64,000 nucleotides of DNA from contig NZ_CP011005.1 in NCBI RefSeq assembly GCF_000950575.1, positions 3,410,001 to 3,474,000 of the forward strand, read 5' to 3'. The DNA is from Psychromicrobium lacuslunae (lineage in GTDB: Bacteria > Actinomycetota > Actinomycetes > Actinomycetales > Micrococcaceae). The notes beneath the pieces were generated by a model, which worked only from the letters and a program-made list of their open reading frames with translations, ran no database searches and was not told the origin of the DNA. Below, piece after piece: positions 38,400 to 47,435 of the stretch (positions are counted from its first letter, which is position 1; every line of letters starts with the position of its first letter). A program made the translations under genes and the position numbers.

Positions 38400-39005
38400 T
38401 CAGTTCCCGAGGTTAGTCTCAAGATTCAGCAAAGCTCGTTTGGCGTCCTCGCCGCCAATATAACCGCCAAAGGAACCATCTGCTCGAACTACCCGATGGC
38501 ACGGTACGATCAGCGGCAACGGATTCCGAGCGCAAGCGGTGCCCACGGCGCGAACGGCTCGAGGACTGCCGGCGGCAACCGCCACTTGGGCGTAGCTCTC
38601 GGTCTGGCCATAGCCGATCTGCGGTAGATGGGCTAGCACCTGCCGCTGAAAGCCCCTGACTAACTGAAAATCCAATGGCACATCGAAGGTTCGCCGACGG
38701 CCCTCGAAATACTGCTCCAGCTCCCGGGTGGCTAGTTCAAGTCGCCTCGAGGTCTGCAGGATTTTCGGACTGACTTGTTCGGCTAAGGACTGTAGCACCT
38801 GTTCGTGGTTTTCCCGTTGGTAGGCCACTCTGAGCAAGCCGCGGGGAGTAGCCGCCAACAGCAGCGAGCCGAGCGGGCTGTCGATGGTTCGATAGGCGAT
38901 ATCGAGTTCGTCTTCCTGATCGGCAGCGGCGGCAAGCCTGGCGCGCAGACGATCAAGAGTGGCGCTCTCGGAGTGAATGAGGGGCTGCAGAATAGGTTCA
39001 GTCAT
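38400..39005 (-). CDS. ogt: O6-alkylguanine-DNA alkyltransferase, first copy
   Basis: A 201-residue Ogt/Ada-C protein. The active-site cysteine lies in PLPLIVPCHRVVRADGSFGGY, preceded by the DNA-binding helix region GQTESYAQVAVAAGSPRAVRAVGTACARN. The N-terminal 60 residues add a helix-rich segment. It transfers the alkyl group from O6-alkylguanine to itself and is consumed. The ATG at 39005 overlaps the stop of the upstream sigma gene by 8 bases, indicating coupling. Confidence 0.93.
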   Translation of the reverse strand: MTEPILQPLIHSESATLDRLRARLAAAADQEDELDIAYRTIDSPLGSLLLAATPRGLLRVAYQRENHEQVLQSLAEQVSPKILQTSRRLELATRELEQYFEGRRRTFDVPLDFQLVRGFQRQVLAHLPQIGYGQTESYAQVAVAAGSPRAVRAVGTACARNPLPLIVPCHRVVRADGSFGGYIGGEDAKRALLNLETNLGN

Positions 39006-39489
39006 GGTCCGTTGCTTTCGGATTGATGATTTCGCGTAGCTTCTTAACGCCATCGGAGGCAGCCCGGCGCGCAGCCTCGGTAGAGCAGCCAAGAATTCGA
39101 GCTACTTCTTGATAGGGGAGCTCGGCCAGGAAGTGATAGGCGACCGCGCTACGTTGTTTGGCTGGCAACTGGGCCACGGCGGCGAGCAGTTCTGGTTCTC
39201 CGGACCCAGGGATGCCCAGCGCCGAGGGGTGCTCAGCAATTGCTGAGCTGGCGACGGGCTGGCGGGCCTGACGGCGAGTCAGATCAATGGCCTTGCGATG
39301 CGCAATGGTGACCAACCAGGCCTCGATGTTTGCCTCGGCGGGCAACCCGGGGTAAGCCCTCAGTGCCGAAAGGAAGGTTTCCGACCAGGCATCTTCAGCC
39401 TCGTTGGCCCCTACTATGGCTCGGCAAACCCGGAGTACAGTGGCGCCGTGCCGCTGCACGAGTTGTTCGAAGGGCAGTTTCTCGGGCAT
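38998..39489 (-). CDS. ECF-type RNA polymerase sigma factor between two ogt genes
   Basis: A 163-residue sigma factor: region 2 (FEQLVQRHGATVLRVCRAIVGANEAEDAWSETFLSALRAYP, WLVTIAHRKAIDLTRRQARQ) and region 4 (VAQLPAKQRSAVAYHFLAELPYQEVARILGCSTEAARRAASDGVKKLR). No anti-sigma gene is next to it. It starts three bases after the upstream ogt stop and overlaps the downstream ogt start, so the three form one coupled unit; a role in the alkylation response is inferred. Confidence 0.9.
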   Translation of the reverse strand: MPEKLPFEQLVQRHGATVLRVCRAIVGANEAEDAWSETFLSALRAYPGLPAEANIEAWLVTIAHRKAIDLTRRQARQPVASSAIAEHPSALGIPGSGEPELLAAVAQLPAKQRSAVAYHFLAELPYQEVARILGCSTEAARRAASDGVKKLREIINPKATDHD

Positions 39490-39492
39490 CGG

Positions 39493-39999
39493 CTAGAAGA
39501 GTTTCCCAGCTTTGCTACTTTCGGGTTCTTCTAGTTCCAGCAAGTAGAGCTTGCGGTCAATGCCGCCGGCATAACCTGTCATCTTGCCGTCCTTGCCGAC
39601 CACCCGATGGCAGGGGATCACAATGCTCAGCGGGTTGGCACCCACCGCAGCCCCCACTGCCTGAGCGAGGTGCCGATCACCGAGTTGCTCAGCGAGCTCT
39701 CCGTAGCTTGTTGTGCTGCCGTAGGGCAGCTCACGGAGCAATTGCCAGACCTTTTCTTGAAGTTCCGAACCGTGCGTCGCTATCGGCAGCTCAAAGTCGG
39801 TGCGTCGCCCGCTGAAGTAGTCTTCCAGCTGACGTATTGCCTGGGTGAAAATTGGTTGCTTCGGTTCTTCCGTGCCCCACTGCTCTTTCCCGGGCATCGA
39901 CCGATGGCCCTCGAAGTAGATCCCGGTCAAGGCCTCGGGCGAGCCGAGTAGAGTCAGCTGACCCAGCGGCGAGTCCATCGCGGTGTACATGGCGTTCAT
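39493..39999 (-). CDS. ogt: O6-alkylguanine-DNA alkyltransferase, second copy
   Basis: A 168-residue Ogt with the standard layout: TAMDSPLGQLTLLGSPEALTGIYF, the DNA-binding GSTTSYGELAEQLGD, and active-site VIPCHRVVGKDGKMTGYAGG. It is closer to the usual Ogt length than the copy at 38400. The start ATG has AAGG upstream; an ATG nine bases later is in frame. It heads the ogt-sigma-ogt operon and is divergent from the RNase H gene. Confidence 0.95.
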   Translation of the reverse strand: MNAMYTAMDSPLGQLTLLGSPEALTGIYFEGHRSMPGKEQWGTEEPKQPIFTQAIRQLEDYFSGRRTDFELPIATHGSELQEKVWQLLRELPYGSTTSYGELAEQLGDRHLAQAVGAAVGANPLSIVIPCHRVVGKDGKMTGYAGGIDRKLYLLELEEPESSKAGKLF

Positions 40000-40090
40000 T
40001 CTCTCAACCTTTCTGAAGTTCTTACTAGGTAGACGTTTGACCCGGTCAAAACGTGAGGTCTAAACTGAATTTTTTTTGAGCCAAGGCAAT

Positions 40091-40147
40091 CGAGTGTGCG
40101 GCTCTACATCTTAAAACGCCGTCATAAGGTGTAGAACTGCACACTCG
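40091..40147. repeat. Long palindromic intergenic element, copy 2
   Basis: CGAGTGTGC (40091-40099) pairs perfectly with 40139-40147, and the stem continues inward for nine more pairs with two mismatches, around a 21-base centre. It shares ends (CGAGTGTGC/GCACACTCG) and length (57 versus 59) with the element at 16048. It lies between divergent genes, so it is not a terminator. Confidence 0.65.
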
Positions 40148-40201
40148 GCTGAAGGCGGAGGGTGGTTCGAGGCGCGGGGAGAGGTCTGGCAGGATATCTG
40201 T

Positions 40202-41185
40202 ATGACGATTATTGCGGCAGCCGATGGTTCGGCCCTTGGCAACCCCGGGCCAGCTGGCTGGGCCTGGTATATCGACGATGAGCGTTGGCGGGCCGGCGGA
40301 TGGCCGCACGGCACCAATAACCAGGGTGAGCTAATGGCCGTGCTGGATCTCTTCCGAGCTACCGCTCACCTGCCGACCGAGAAGCTACGCATCCTCTGCG
40401 ATAGTCAGTACGTGATCAACTGCGTGACCAAGTGGATGCCCGGTTGGAAGCGCAAGGGCTGGCGTAAGGCCGACGGCAACGCCGTGCTCAATGTCGAGCT
40501 GCTCCGTCAGATCGACCAACAGCTAATCGGACGCGATTATGAATTTGAGTGGGTCAAAGGCCATGCCGGGCATCACCTCAATGAAGCGGCCGACCTGCGC
40601 GCCCGGGCCGCCGCGACAGCCTATCAAAAGAACACCGAGCCCGAGGCTGGTCCAGGATTTCCAGGGCAGATCGAAGCTACCGTGCAAACCGAGGCGGCGG
40701 TCCGGTCGGTGCAGACCTCGGATTCAGCTGAGCGCTCGCGGGCCATGAAAGACACCCTGCAAGCAGCGCCACGCCAGGAATATTCGGAACCCGATTTGTT
40801 CTCCAGCTTGGTTGAGGAATTAGGCGATGAGACAGCTCAGGAGCTGCCCGAGAGCGATCCGGTGCGCGCTCTCCAAGAGTGCGATCAAAGCCTTTTTAGT
40901 GTCGACCCCAGCGAGGCCGCCGTGCTGCTCGCCGAAGATTTTGAGGAGATCACCGCGACCGGGCGCATTATTAGTCGTGACGCTGTGCTGGCCGATCATG
41001 GCAGCCCTAATGCAGCGTCCATGCTCGCGCTCACCCCTTTGAGCGCGAGCGTCGACGCCGAGCTCGCCACCCTGTTCTACCGGGTCAAAACGTCAAGCGG
41101 CACCGCGATTCAGACCTCGCTGTGGCGTCGCAGCACCGGTCAGTGGCGTCTGCAATTGCGGCAGACCACGCCGGAACTGGACTGA
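40202..41185 (+). CDS. rnhA: Ribonuclease HI with C-terminal DUF4440-like domain
   Basis: A 327-residue protein. Residues 1-145 are RNase HI: AADGSALGNPGPAGWAW, NNQGELMAVLDLF, LRILCDSQYVI, and WVKGHAGHHLNEAADLRARAAA supply the four acidic catalytic residues. After an acidic, Ser/Thr-rich linker, residues 225-327 (DQSLFSVDPSEAAVLLAEDFEEITATGRIISRDAVL, LWRRSTGQWRLQL) resemble a DUF4440/SnoaL-type domain. RNase HI cuts RNA in RNA-DNA hybrids. It converges with the kinase gene with one base between stops. Confidence 0.9.
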   Translation: MTIIAAADGSALGNPGPAGWAWYIDDERWRAGGWPHGTNNQGELMAVLDLFRATAHLPTEKLRILCDSQYVINCVTKWMPGWKRKGWRKADGNAVLNVELLRQIDQQLIGRDYEFEWVKGHAGHHLNEAADLRARAAATAYQKNTEPEAGPGFPGQIEATVQTEAAVRSVQTSDSAERSRAMKDTLQAAPRQEYSEPDLFSSLVEELGDETAQELPESDPVRALQECDQSLFSVDPSEAAVLLAEDFEEITATGRIISRDAVLADHGSPNAASMLALTPLSASVDAELATLFYRVKTSSGTAIQTSLWRRSTGQWRLQLRQTTPELD

Positions 41186-41186
41186 G

Positions 41187-42617
41187 TCAGTCGGTTTCGC
41201 TCTGGTACGGTAGCCGGACGCTCAAGGTGGCGCCGCCACCAGCGGTTTCCTTCACCAGTACTTTGCCCTGATGGTTTGAAATGATCGCTGAAACGATGGC
41301 TAGGCCAAGCCCCGAACCACCGGTGTCACGATTTCGTGAACTCTCGGCCCGGTAGAAGCGTTCAAATATTTGCTGTTTTTCGGCCTCAGCAATGCCGGGG
41401 CCGTGATCCCTGATCTCCAAAATTGAGTACTTCTGGCCATCGATCTCGCTCACCCCGACGGCGACTTCAAGCGGACTGCCAGGCGGCGAGTAACGTAAGG
41501 CATTGGTGATGAGATTGGCCACCACCTGGCGGATTTTGGCTTCATCGCCCACCGTCGGTGCATTGATTGCCGGGGCTTGGTCAAGCCCGACCACAGTGAC
41601 TTTACGGTCCGGGGCACTCGCCCTGGCATCTACCGCTGCATCATTACCGAGGATGAGTAGATCGATGGGCTTGACCTCGCGGTCGCGTTGTTCATCGAGC
41701 CGGGCCAGCATCAGCAGATCCTCTACCAGAGCGCCCATTCGTTTGGCTTCGCTTTCGATTCGGCCCATTGCGGTGCCGACATCGTCCTTACTGGAGAGTG
41801 CGCCGTGTCGGTAGAGCTCCGAAAAACCACGGATGGTCACCAGCGGCGTGCGCAATTCGTGAGAAGCATCAGCGATGAAGCGGCGCATTCGGCGCTCGGA
41901 TTCGGTGCGCGCGTCAAAGGCGACTTCGATATGCGCCAACATGGTGTTGAGCGATTCGGAGAGCTTGCCGATTTCGGTGGCGGGGTTTTGAATCTGAACG
42001 CGCTGCGAAAGATCGCCAGCGGCAATGGTGGCGGCGGTCTTCTCCACTCTCACCAGGGGCTTGAAGGAACGCGTAACAGTCAAATAGGCAACGCTGGTGC
42101 CAATCACCACAACGATCAAGCCGACCAGCAGAATCACCATGGCCACCCGGTTCAAGGACTCATCATAGTTGTCGTAGGTAATGGCTATTAGTACGTACCC
42201 ACGACCCAGATTTGAGCCAGAGTCACCGCGGATTTCTAGTGGCGAGATAATCATCATTCGCCATTTCGTGTCATCGTAGCGCCCCTTGCCCTCAAAGGGT
42301 TTCGCATTGATCGCGGCCGCTTCCTCCATGGTGTAGATCTTGTAACTCGGAGTCGGTGCTCCGGGTTCCGATTGGTTGACAATCTGACCTTGGGCGCTCA
42401 CGATCTGGTAGTAAGTATCCCGATCGGTGATCCTGGTGAAGCCGGTGTTGGCGATATTGGTATAGACCTTGAGCTTGGCGTCCATCTGATCCAAGAAGGC
42501 CTTCTGCACCACCGAATAAAGAATCAACCCCATAGTGATCAGCGCTAATGCCAAAAGAGCGCTGATCAGGGTGACGAGTTGAGTGCGCAGCGAGGGACGC
42601 CGCCAGAATCGTGGCAA
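41187..42617 (-). CDS. Sensor histidine kinase
   Basis: A 476-residue membrane kinase with two membrane helices (about 12-36 and 158-180), an extracytoplasmic sensor of about 120 residues, a HAMP domain (SFKPLVRVEKTAATIAAGDLSQRV), phosphoacceptor FIADASHELRTPLVTIRGF, and ATP-binding boxes NALRYSPPG, DHGPGIA and GGSGLGLAI. It resembles MprB/TcrY-like kinases. It is two bases downstream of the response regulator gene. The signal is unknown. Confidence 0.93.
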   Translation of the reverse strand: MPRFWRRPSLRTQLVTLISALLALALITMGLILYSVVQKAFLDQMDAKLKVYTNIANTGFTRITDRDTYYQIVSAQGQIVNQSEPGAPTPSYKIYTMEEAAAINAKPFEGKGRYDDTKWRMMIISPLEIRGDSGSNLGRGYVLIAITYDNYDESLNRVAMVILLVGLIVVVIGTSVAYLTVTRSFKPLVRVEKTAATIAAGDLSQRVQIQNPATEIGKLSESLNTMLAHIEVAFDARTESERRMRRFIADASHELRTPLVTIRGFSELYRHGALSSKDDVGTAMGRIESEAKRMGALVEDLLMLARLDEQRDREVKPIDLLILGNDAAVDARASAPDRKVTVVGLDQAPAINAPTVGDEAKIRQVVANLITNALRYSPPGSPLEVAVGVSEIDGQKYSILEIRDHGPGIAEAEKQQIFERFYRAESSRNRDTGGSGLGLAIVSAIISNHQGKVLVKETAGGGATLSVRLPYQSETD

Positions 42618-42619
42618 GA

Positions 42620-43330
42620 CTACCGTTTTTCGGAGGTGCGCAGCACATAGCCCACGCCGCGCTTAGTCTGAATCAGCGCGGGTAGCTCGGAATCCGCATC
42701 GACCTTGCGGCGCAAATAAGAAATATACGATTCCACGATCGAAGCGTCGCCGTTGAAGTCGTACTCCCAGACATGATCCAAGATCTGTGTCTTGGAGAGC
42801 ACCCGGTTAGGGTTCAGCATCAGGTAGCGCAGCAGCTTGAATTCGGTGGGGGAGAGTTCAATGGTGTTATTGCCGCGGCGAACCTCATGGGCGTCATCAT
42901 CCAGCTCCAAATCCTCGACCTGAATGATGGCATCATCGTCATCGCGGGGGCGAGTGCGTCGCAGCACTGCGCGGATCCTAGCGACCACTTCATCGAGGCT
43001 AAAGGGTTTGGTGACATAGTCGTCGCCGCCTACCGTGAGCCCGGTGACCTTGTCATCGGTATCGTCGCGAGCCGTCAAGAACAGAACCGGGAAATGCTTC
43101 CCGGAGGCGCGTAATCTTCGAGTCACGGTGAAGCCGTCCATATCCGGCAGCATCACGTCAAGCACCGCTAGATCAGGATTGTGTTCCTCAGCGGCGGCAA
43201 GGGCTTCCTTGCCATTGCCAGCGGCGACCACGCTAAAGCCAGCGAAGCGGAGCGAGGTCGAGAGCAGCTCACGAATATTCGGCTCATCGTCGACCACCAG
43301 CAATTGTGCCTCAGGTTCATTCTTATTCAC
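42620..43330 (-). CDS. OmpR/PhoB-family response regulator
   Basis: A 236-residue regulator: receiver domain with phosphoacceptor Asp in LAVLDVMLPDMDGF, conserved TARDD and KPFSLDEVVARIRAVLRR, and a winged helix with IELSPTEFKLLRYLMLNPNRVLSK and VESYISYLRRKVD. It is upstream of its kinase on the same strand. Start ATG follows GGGAGGTG. Confidence 0.95.
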   Translation of the reverse strand: MNKNEPEAQLLVVDDEPNIRELLSTSLRFAGFSVVAAGNGKEALAAAEEHNPDLAVLDVMLPDMDGFTVTRRLRASGKHFPVLFLTARDDTDDKVTGLTVGGDDYVTKPFSLDEVVARIRAVLRRTRPRDDDDAIIQVEDLELDDDAHEVRRGNNTIELSPTEFKLLRYLMLNPNRVLSKTQILDHVWEYDFNGDASIVESYISYLRRKVDADSELPALIQTKRGVGYVLRTSEKR

Positions 43331-43402
43331 CTCCCTATAATGCCTGAATTCGCTGGGAGTTTCCTGAATGTGGCATGTTGGTTTTCGTTGTGAAGGCTGT
43401 AT

Positions 43403-45058
43403 CTATGCCTCGCCGACGTCTTTAGCGTCCATAATGCGATAGGCATAACCCTGCTCGGCCAAGAAGCGTTGCCGTCGGGCGGCGAACTCTTGATCCATGG
43501 TGTCCCTGGCGACCAAGGTATAGAACCTGGCCGAGCGTCCATCGGCTTTGGGGCGCAGCAGGCGGCCCAATCGCTGGGCTTCTTCCTGCCGGGAACCGAA
43601 AGATCCGGAGACCTGAATAGCTACCGAAGCCTCGGGCAGGTCAATGGAGAAGTTGGCGACCTTGGACACCACTAAGGTGTGAACTTCGCCTTGCCGGAAG
43701 GCATCGAAGAGTCGTTGTCTTTCCTTCACCGGGGTGCTCCCCTTGATCACCGGGGCGTCAATGCGCTCGCCGATCTCATCGAGCTGGTCGATGTACTGAC
43801 CGATCACCAGCAACTGGTCATCTCGATGGAGTTTGACCAATTGCTCAACCACGTCGGTTTTCGTCTCGCTGGTTGAGCAGAGCCGGTACTTATCTGCATC
43901 GTCTGCCATCGCGTAGGCGAGTCGTTCGTCCTTGGGCAGATCCACTCGGACTTCGACGCAGTCCGCCGGGGCAATATAGCCCTGTGCCTCGATATCTTTC
44001 CACGGTGCGTCGTAGCGTTTAGGCCCGATCAAGGAGAAGACTTCACCTTCCCTGCCGTCCTCTCGCACCAGGGTGGCGGTCAGGCCAAGCCGGCGTCGAG
44101 CCTGCAAGTCGGCTGTCATTCTAAAGATCGGGGCCGGCAGCAGGTGCACTTCGTCATAGACAATCAAGCCCCAGTCGTTGGCGTCCAGCAACTCGAGGTG
44201 CGGGTACAAGCCGCCACGTTTCGTGGTCAGCACCTGATAGGTGGCAATAGTGACCGGGCGGACCTCTTTGACCTGTCCGGAGTACTCTCCGATTTCGCCT
44301 TCGGTGAGCGAGGTCCGTTTGAGTAGCTCATCCCGCCATTGCCGAGCGGAGAGCGTATTGGTCACCAGGATCAGGGTGGTGGTGCTGCTGGTCGCCATCG
44401 CCGCTGCACCGACCAAGGTTTTACCTGCGCCGCAAGGTAGCACCACGACGCCTGAGCCACCCGCCCAGAAATTCTCGGTGGCGAGTCGCTGGTACGGTCG
44501 TAACGACCAGCCACCCGGCTCGGTGGATTCGTTTAGCGCAATCAGGTGCGGGGTGCCGTCGACGTAACCGGCCAGGTCCTCGGCTGGCCAGCCGATTTTC
44601 AGCAATAACTGCTTGAGCGCGCCACGCTGGGAGGAGTGCACCACTACGGTCATTGGATCGATCCGAGGGCCCAGCAGATCGCCGATCTTCTTGGCTCGGA
44701 TGACTTCCTCCAACACCGGAAAATCATCAGTTCTCAGCACCAGGCCGTGCACCGGGTCCTTCTCTAAGCGCAGTCGGCCATATCGGCTCATGGTCTCTTC
44801 AATATCCAGCAGCAAGGAATGAGGTACCGGGAACCGGGAGAACTTCAGCAGGGTGTCTAGGACCTGTTCGGCATCCAATCCCGCGGCCCGAGCGTTCCAC
44901 AGACCGAGCGGGGTGAGCCGGTAAGTGTGCACATGCTCAGGTGCCCGTTCCAGTTCAGCAAAGGCGGCAATGGCGTGTCTGGCCTCGGTGGCGTCAGGAT
45001 GATCGACCTCCAGCAGCACCGTCTTATCGCTTTGCACGATCAGCGGACCGTCTGTCAT
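43403..45058 (-). CDS. XPB/Ssl2-type DNA repair helicase
   Basis: A 551-residue SF2 helicase. Residues 1-170 form a damage-recognition-like region; Walker A is LPCGAGKT, motif II YDEVH, motif III LTATLVRED, and motif VI GSFGSRQEEAQRLGRLLRP. Bacterial XPB unwinds DNA and is proposed to aid repair, together with a nuclease in some species. Its ATG overlaps the stop of the upstream Helicase_C_3 gene by four bases (ATGA). Confidence 0.95.
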   Translation of the reverse strand: MTDGPLIVQSDKTVLLEVDHPDATEARHAIAAFAELERAPEHVHTYRLTPLGLWNARAAGLDAEQVLDTLLKFSRFPVPHSLLLDIEETMSRYGRLRLEKDPVHGLVLRTDDFPVLEEVIRAKKIGDLLGPRIDPMTVVVHSSQRGALKQLLLKIGWPAEDLAGYVDGTPHLIALNESTEPGGWSLRPYQRLATENFWAGGSGVVVLPCGAGKTLVGAAAMATSSTTTLILVTNTLSARQWRDELLKRTSLTEGEIGEYSGQVKEVRPVTIATYQVLTTKRGGLYPHLELLDANDWGLIVYDEVHLLPAPIFRMTADLQARRRLGLTATLVREDGREGEVFSLIGPKRYDAPWKDIEAQGYIAPADCVEVRVDLPKDERLAYAMADDADKYRLCSTSETKTDVVEQLVKLHRDDQLLVIGQYIDQLDEIGERIDAPVIKGSTPVKERQRLFDAFRQGEVHTLVVSKVANFSIDLPEASVAIQVSGSFGSRQEEAQRLGRLLRPKADGRSARFYTLVARDTMDQEFAARRQRFLAEQGYAYRIMDAKDVGEA

Positions 45059-47406
45059 GTTCTCTCCCTACTGGTGGGTTTCGGGATCAGATCCACATCG
45101 ACAATTCGATGGATTGAGATCACTCGCTCGCTATCGTGACGAGCGTCGAAGACTCGCACCCGGCCATTGTTGACCGACAGTGGAACAAGTTCTAGCCGCT
45201 CGGGATTCCCGGTGCCGTCGACAACTGTGAGTTCGACGGAGCGGTGGGTTCGAATAGCCTCGCGCAGTGTTTCGATGCTCAGCTGAGAACCTACCGCGGA
45301 ATTGTTGGGAACTCCTGAAGGCTTACTACGCAGTACTGCTAGCTGGGCGTCGAAATCGGTTTCGGTTTCAGCGGCTCGCTCTCGGCCGTCGAGTTCGATC
45401 ATCGGCGTGGGGCTGCGTCGTCGAGTCGTGGGGTTCCCTGCCGCGAGCTCCCCAAGAGCGGGCGAGTGCCCGAGACTCTTTAAGGCGTTGGCTAATTCAA
45501 GGGGGCTGGCGCTGCTACTCACGATCCCCGGCGCTAACTGGCTAAACCGCAGATTGGCGAGGCTTGGCTCATGGAGCAGGGTGGCGATCAGTAGATCATC
45601 CGAACTTCGTAGCATGCTGGCGGCCGCATCGATCTGCAGTGTGCCGTGCCTTTGTGCGGTGTCATTGATCAGATATTCCAGGGGCTGCGGAATTGCTGTG
45701 CTGCTGTGCGCGGAAAGGAAATCAATGACGGCTTGCGGGCTGCGCCCAGCGTCGAAAGCGCGACGCAAACTGGCCGCCGAGAATCGGTAGGTGGTGGCGG
45801 GTCCGTGCCCTTCCCGTTCGGCGATCAGCGAGAGCTCAGTGCTCAGCGCAGGATCCAGGTAGCCAGGGGCGATGCCGGTGAGATCGGCCTGCAACAAAAT
45901 ATTTGTCACCGCCGCCGGGAGTTCTGCCTCGAGGGCTTGCATTGCAGCGGCTGGCTGATCGTCAATGAACAATCTGCCGAAATCGGTGAGCGCTCCATCG
46001 CCGAGCAAGCCTAGTAGCTCGGCCTCGGCCATCATGCCAGCGGCAAGTTTGCCCGTTCGGCGCCACAGCCGCGGCCGTTGCCAGCGGGCCTGGGCGAAGA
46101 GCAGCGCGGCGTCGACCGTGCTCGGTTGCTGATCGGCGGTCTCAGTCAAGGTCTGCAGGGTATGTAGCAGTAAGGAGCGCAGCCGCGGGGCATCGGCTCT
46201 GCGCGCTTCGGCAGCCAGGGTGTTGATGGTTCCTTGGCCGCCGGGCATCGGCTGACCGATTAAACCGGGGGCGCGGTCCAGGCGCCACCAGGCGGCGCTC
46301 AGTAGCAGCCATTGCTGAGCGCGCTGAGCTGGCCAGCGGTCGGCTGCTACTAGCCAGGTTGAGGTGTCGGCGTCCAGGAAAATGAGTCCAGCCGCAGCCG
46401 CTAGCTCTACTAGCAGTGAGACTCGGGAGAGCTCGATATTGAGCGATTGTCCCAGCGGTCGCAGCGCACGGATGCCGATTCCGCCGCTGCGCAGGGTGGC
46501 TAGCGGTTGAGCTGAGATGGCTTCCTGGAGAGCGGTAACCTCCCTTAACAACTCGGCGATGGCGCCGAGCGCGGCATTGTCTCGTCGACTCGCGCTTACC
46601 GCTCGTTGCGGCGCAGACTCAGCTCGGAGCGAGAAGCCGGTCAGAATATGCCCGCCGCGCTGAGCAATGCCCGCTTCCCTGGGCAGCTCGACATGCTCAG
46701 CGTCTAAGGCAACCAGGATGCCTTCGGCTAAGAGAAACTCCAGAGCCGCATTGGCTGAGCTGCCGCCTGGGTTCTTCGGCATAATCCCGAGTGGCCCTTG
46801 GTCGAACTTCGCCAGCACGGCAGTGGTGTGTTCGGGGGCCCGGCTCAGCAACTCGGGCCACCAGTGCGGCTGGTCGAAACGTGCGGCTAAGATCTCAGCC
46901 GGTGTTTTCCGTGTGGGCGGTTCCAGCTCAGCAGGAGCTAAGCGCCGGGCGGCTCGCTCGAACCAGTCGGTTGCCACTCGGGCGAGCTCCTGGTAGCTGC
47001 GGCCGAGGCCAGCTGGATGCGCGCCGATCACCTGGTAGAGGCTACTCACCGGCAGGAAGCCAGCTCCCAGCCGGTAGATTAGTGCCAGATTATTTAGCTC
47101 ACGCAGAATCTTCTGCACTCCACTTTTGCTGCTGCCCTCAATCAGCCCGCTGAGCTGCTGGCTGTCAATTGAACCTCCCGAAAGCTGGTCAGCCGCCACC
47201 AGTAAAGCCTCGAGAGCCTGCAATTGTGGTTTGGTTAGTCCGTCGAGAGCCCGTTGCACGCTGATTCTGGCACAGCCGCGCGCCGCGAGAGCAGCGAAAT
47301 CCGGCACCGAGGGCTGCACCAAATCTGGCCGGGCGAGGAAGAGCTCTCGCAGCGCAGCGTCACTGCGACCGGCGAGTTCTTCGCTCAGGGCTCGAATAGA
47401 GGACAT
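45055..47406 (-). CDS. Helicase-associated Helicase_C_3 domain protein
   Basis: A 783-residue protein of the family found upstream of bacterial XPB. It begins SSIRALSEELAGRSDAALRELFLARPDLVQPSVPDFAALAARGCARIS, continues with winged-helix-like modules, and ends with RFSQLAPGIVSSSASPLELANALKSLGHSPAL and a WYL-like tail (LREAIRTHRSVELTVVDGTGNPERLELVPLSV). It probably partners the helicase. The ATG at 47406 fits the family; the frame extends upstream into a membrane-protein gene, so that part is rejected. Confidence 0.9.
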   Translation of the reverse strand: MSSIRALSEELAGRSDAALRELFLARPDLVQPSVPDFAALAARGCARISVQRALDGLTKPQLQALEALLVAADQLSGGSIDSQQLSGLIEGSSKSGVQKILRELNNLALIYRLGAGFLPVSSLYQVIGAHPAGLGRSYQELARVATDWFERAARRLAPAELEPPTRKTPAEILAARFDQPHWWPELLSRAPEHTTAVLAKFDQGPLGIMPKNPGGSSANAALEFLLAEGILVALDAEHVELPREAGIAQRGGHILTGFSLRAESAPQRAVSASRRDNAALGAIAELLREVTALQEAISAQPLATLRSGGIGIRALRPLGQSLNIELSRVSLLVELAAAAGLIFLDADTSTWLVAADRWPAQRAQQWLLLSAAWWRLDRAPGLIGQPMPGGQGTINTLAAEARRADAPRLRSLLLHTLQTLTETADQQPSTVDAALLFAQARWQRPRLWRRTGKLAAGMMAEAELLGLLGDGALTDFGRLFIDDQPAAAMQALEAELPAAVTNILLQADLTGIAPGYLDPALSTELSLIAEREGHGPATTYRFSAASLRRAFDAGRSPQAVIDFLSAHSSTAIPQPLEYLINDTAQRHGTLQIDAAASMLRSSDDLLIATLLHEPSLANLRFSQLAPGIVSSSASPLELANALKSLGHSPALGELAAGNPTTRRRSPTPMIELDGRERAAETETDFDAQLAVLRSKPSGVPNNSAVGSQLSIETLREAIRTHRSVELTVVDGTGNPERLELVPLSVNNGRVRVFDARHDSERVISIHRIVDVDLIPKPTSRERT

Positions 47407-47435
47407 CCCTCTAAAGTTACCCGAAGCGTTCGGAG

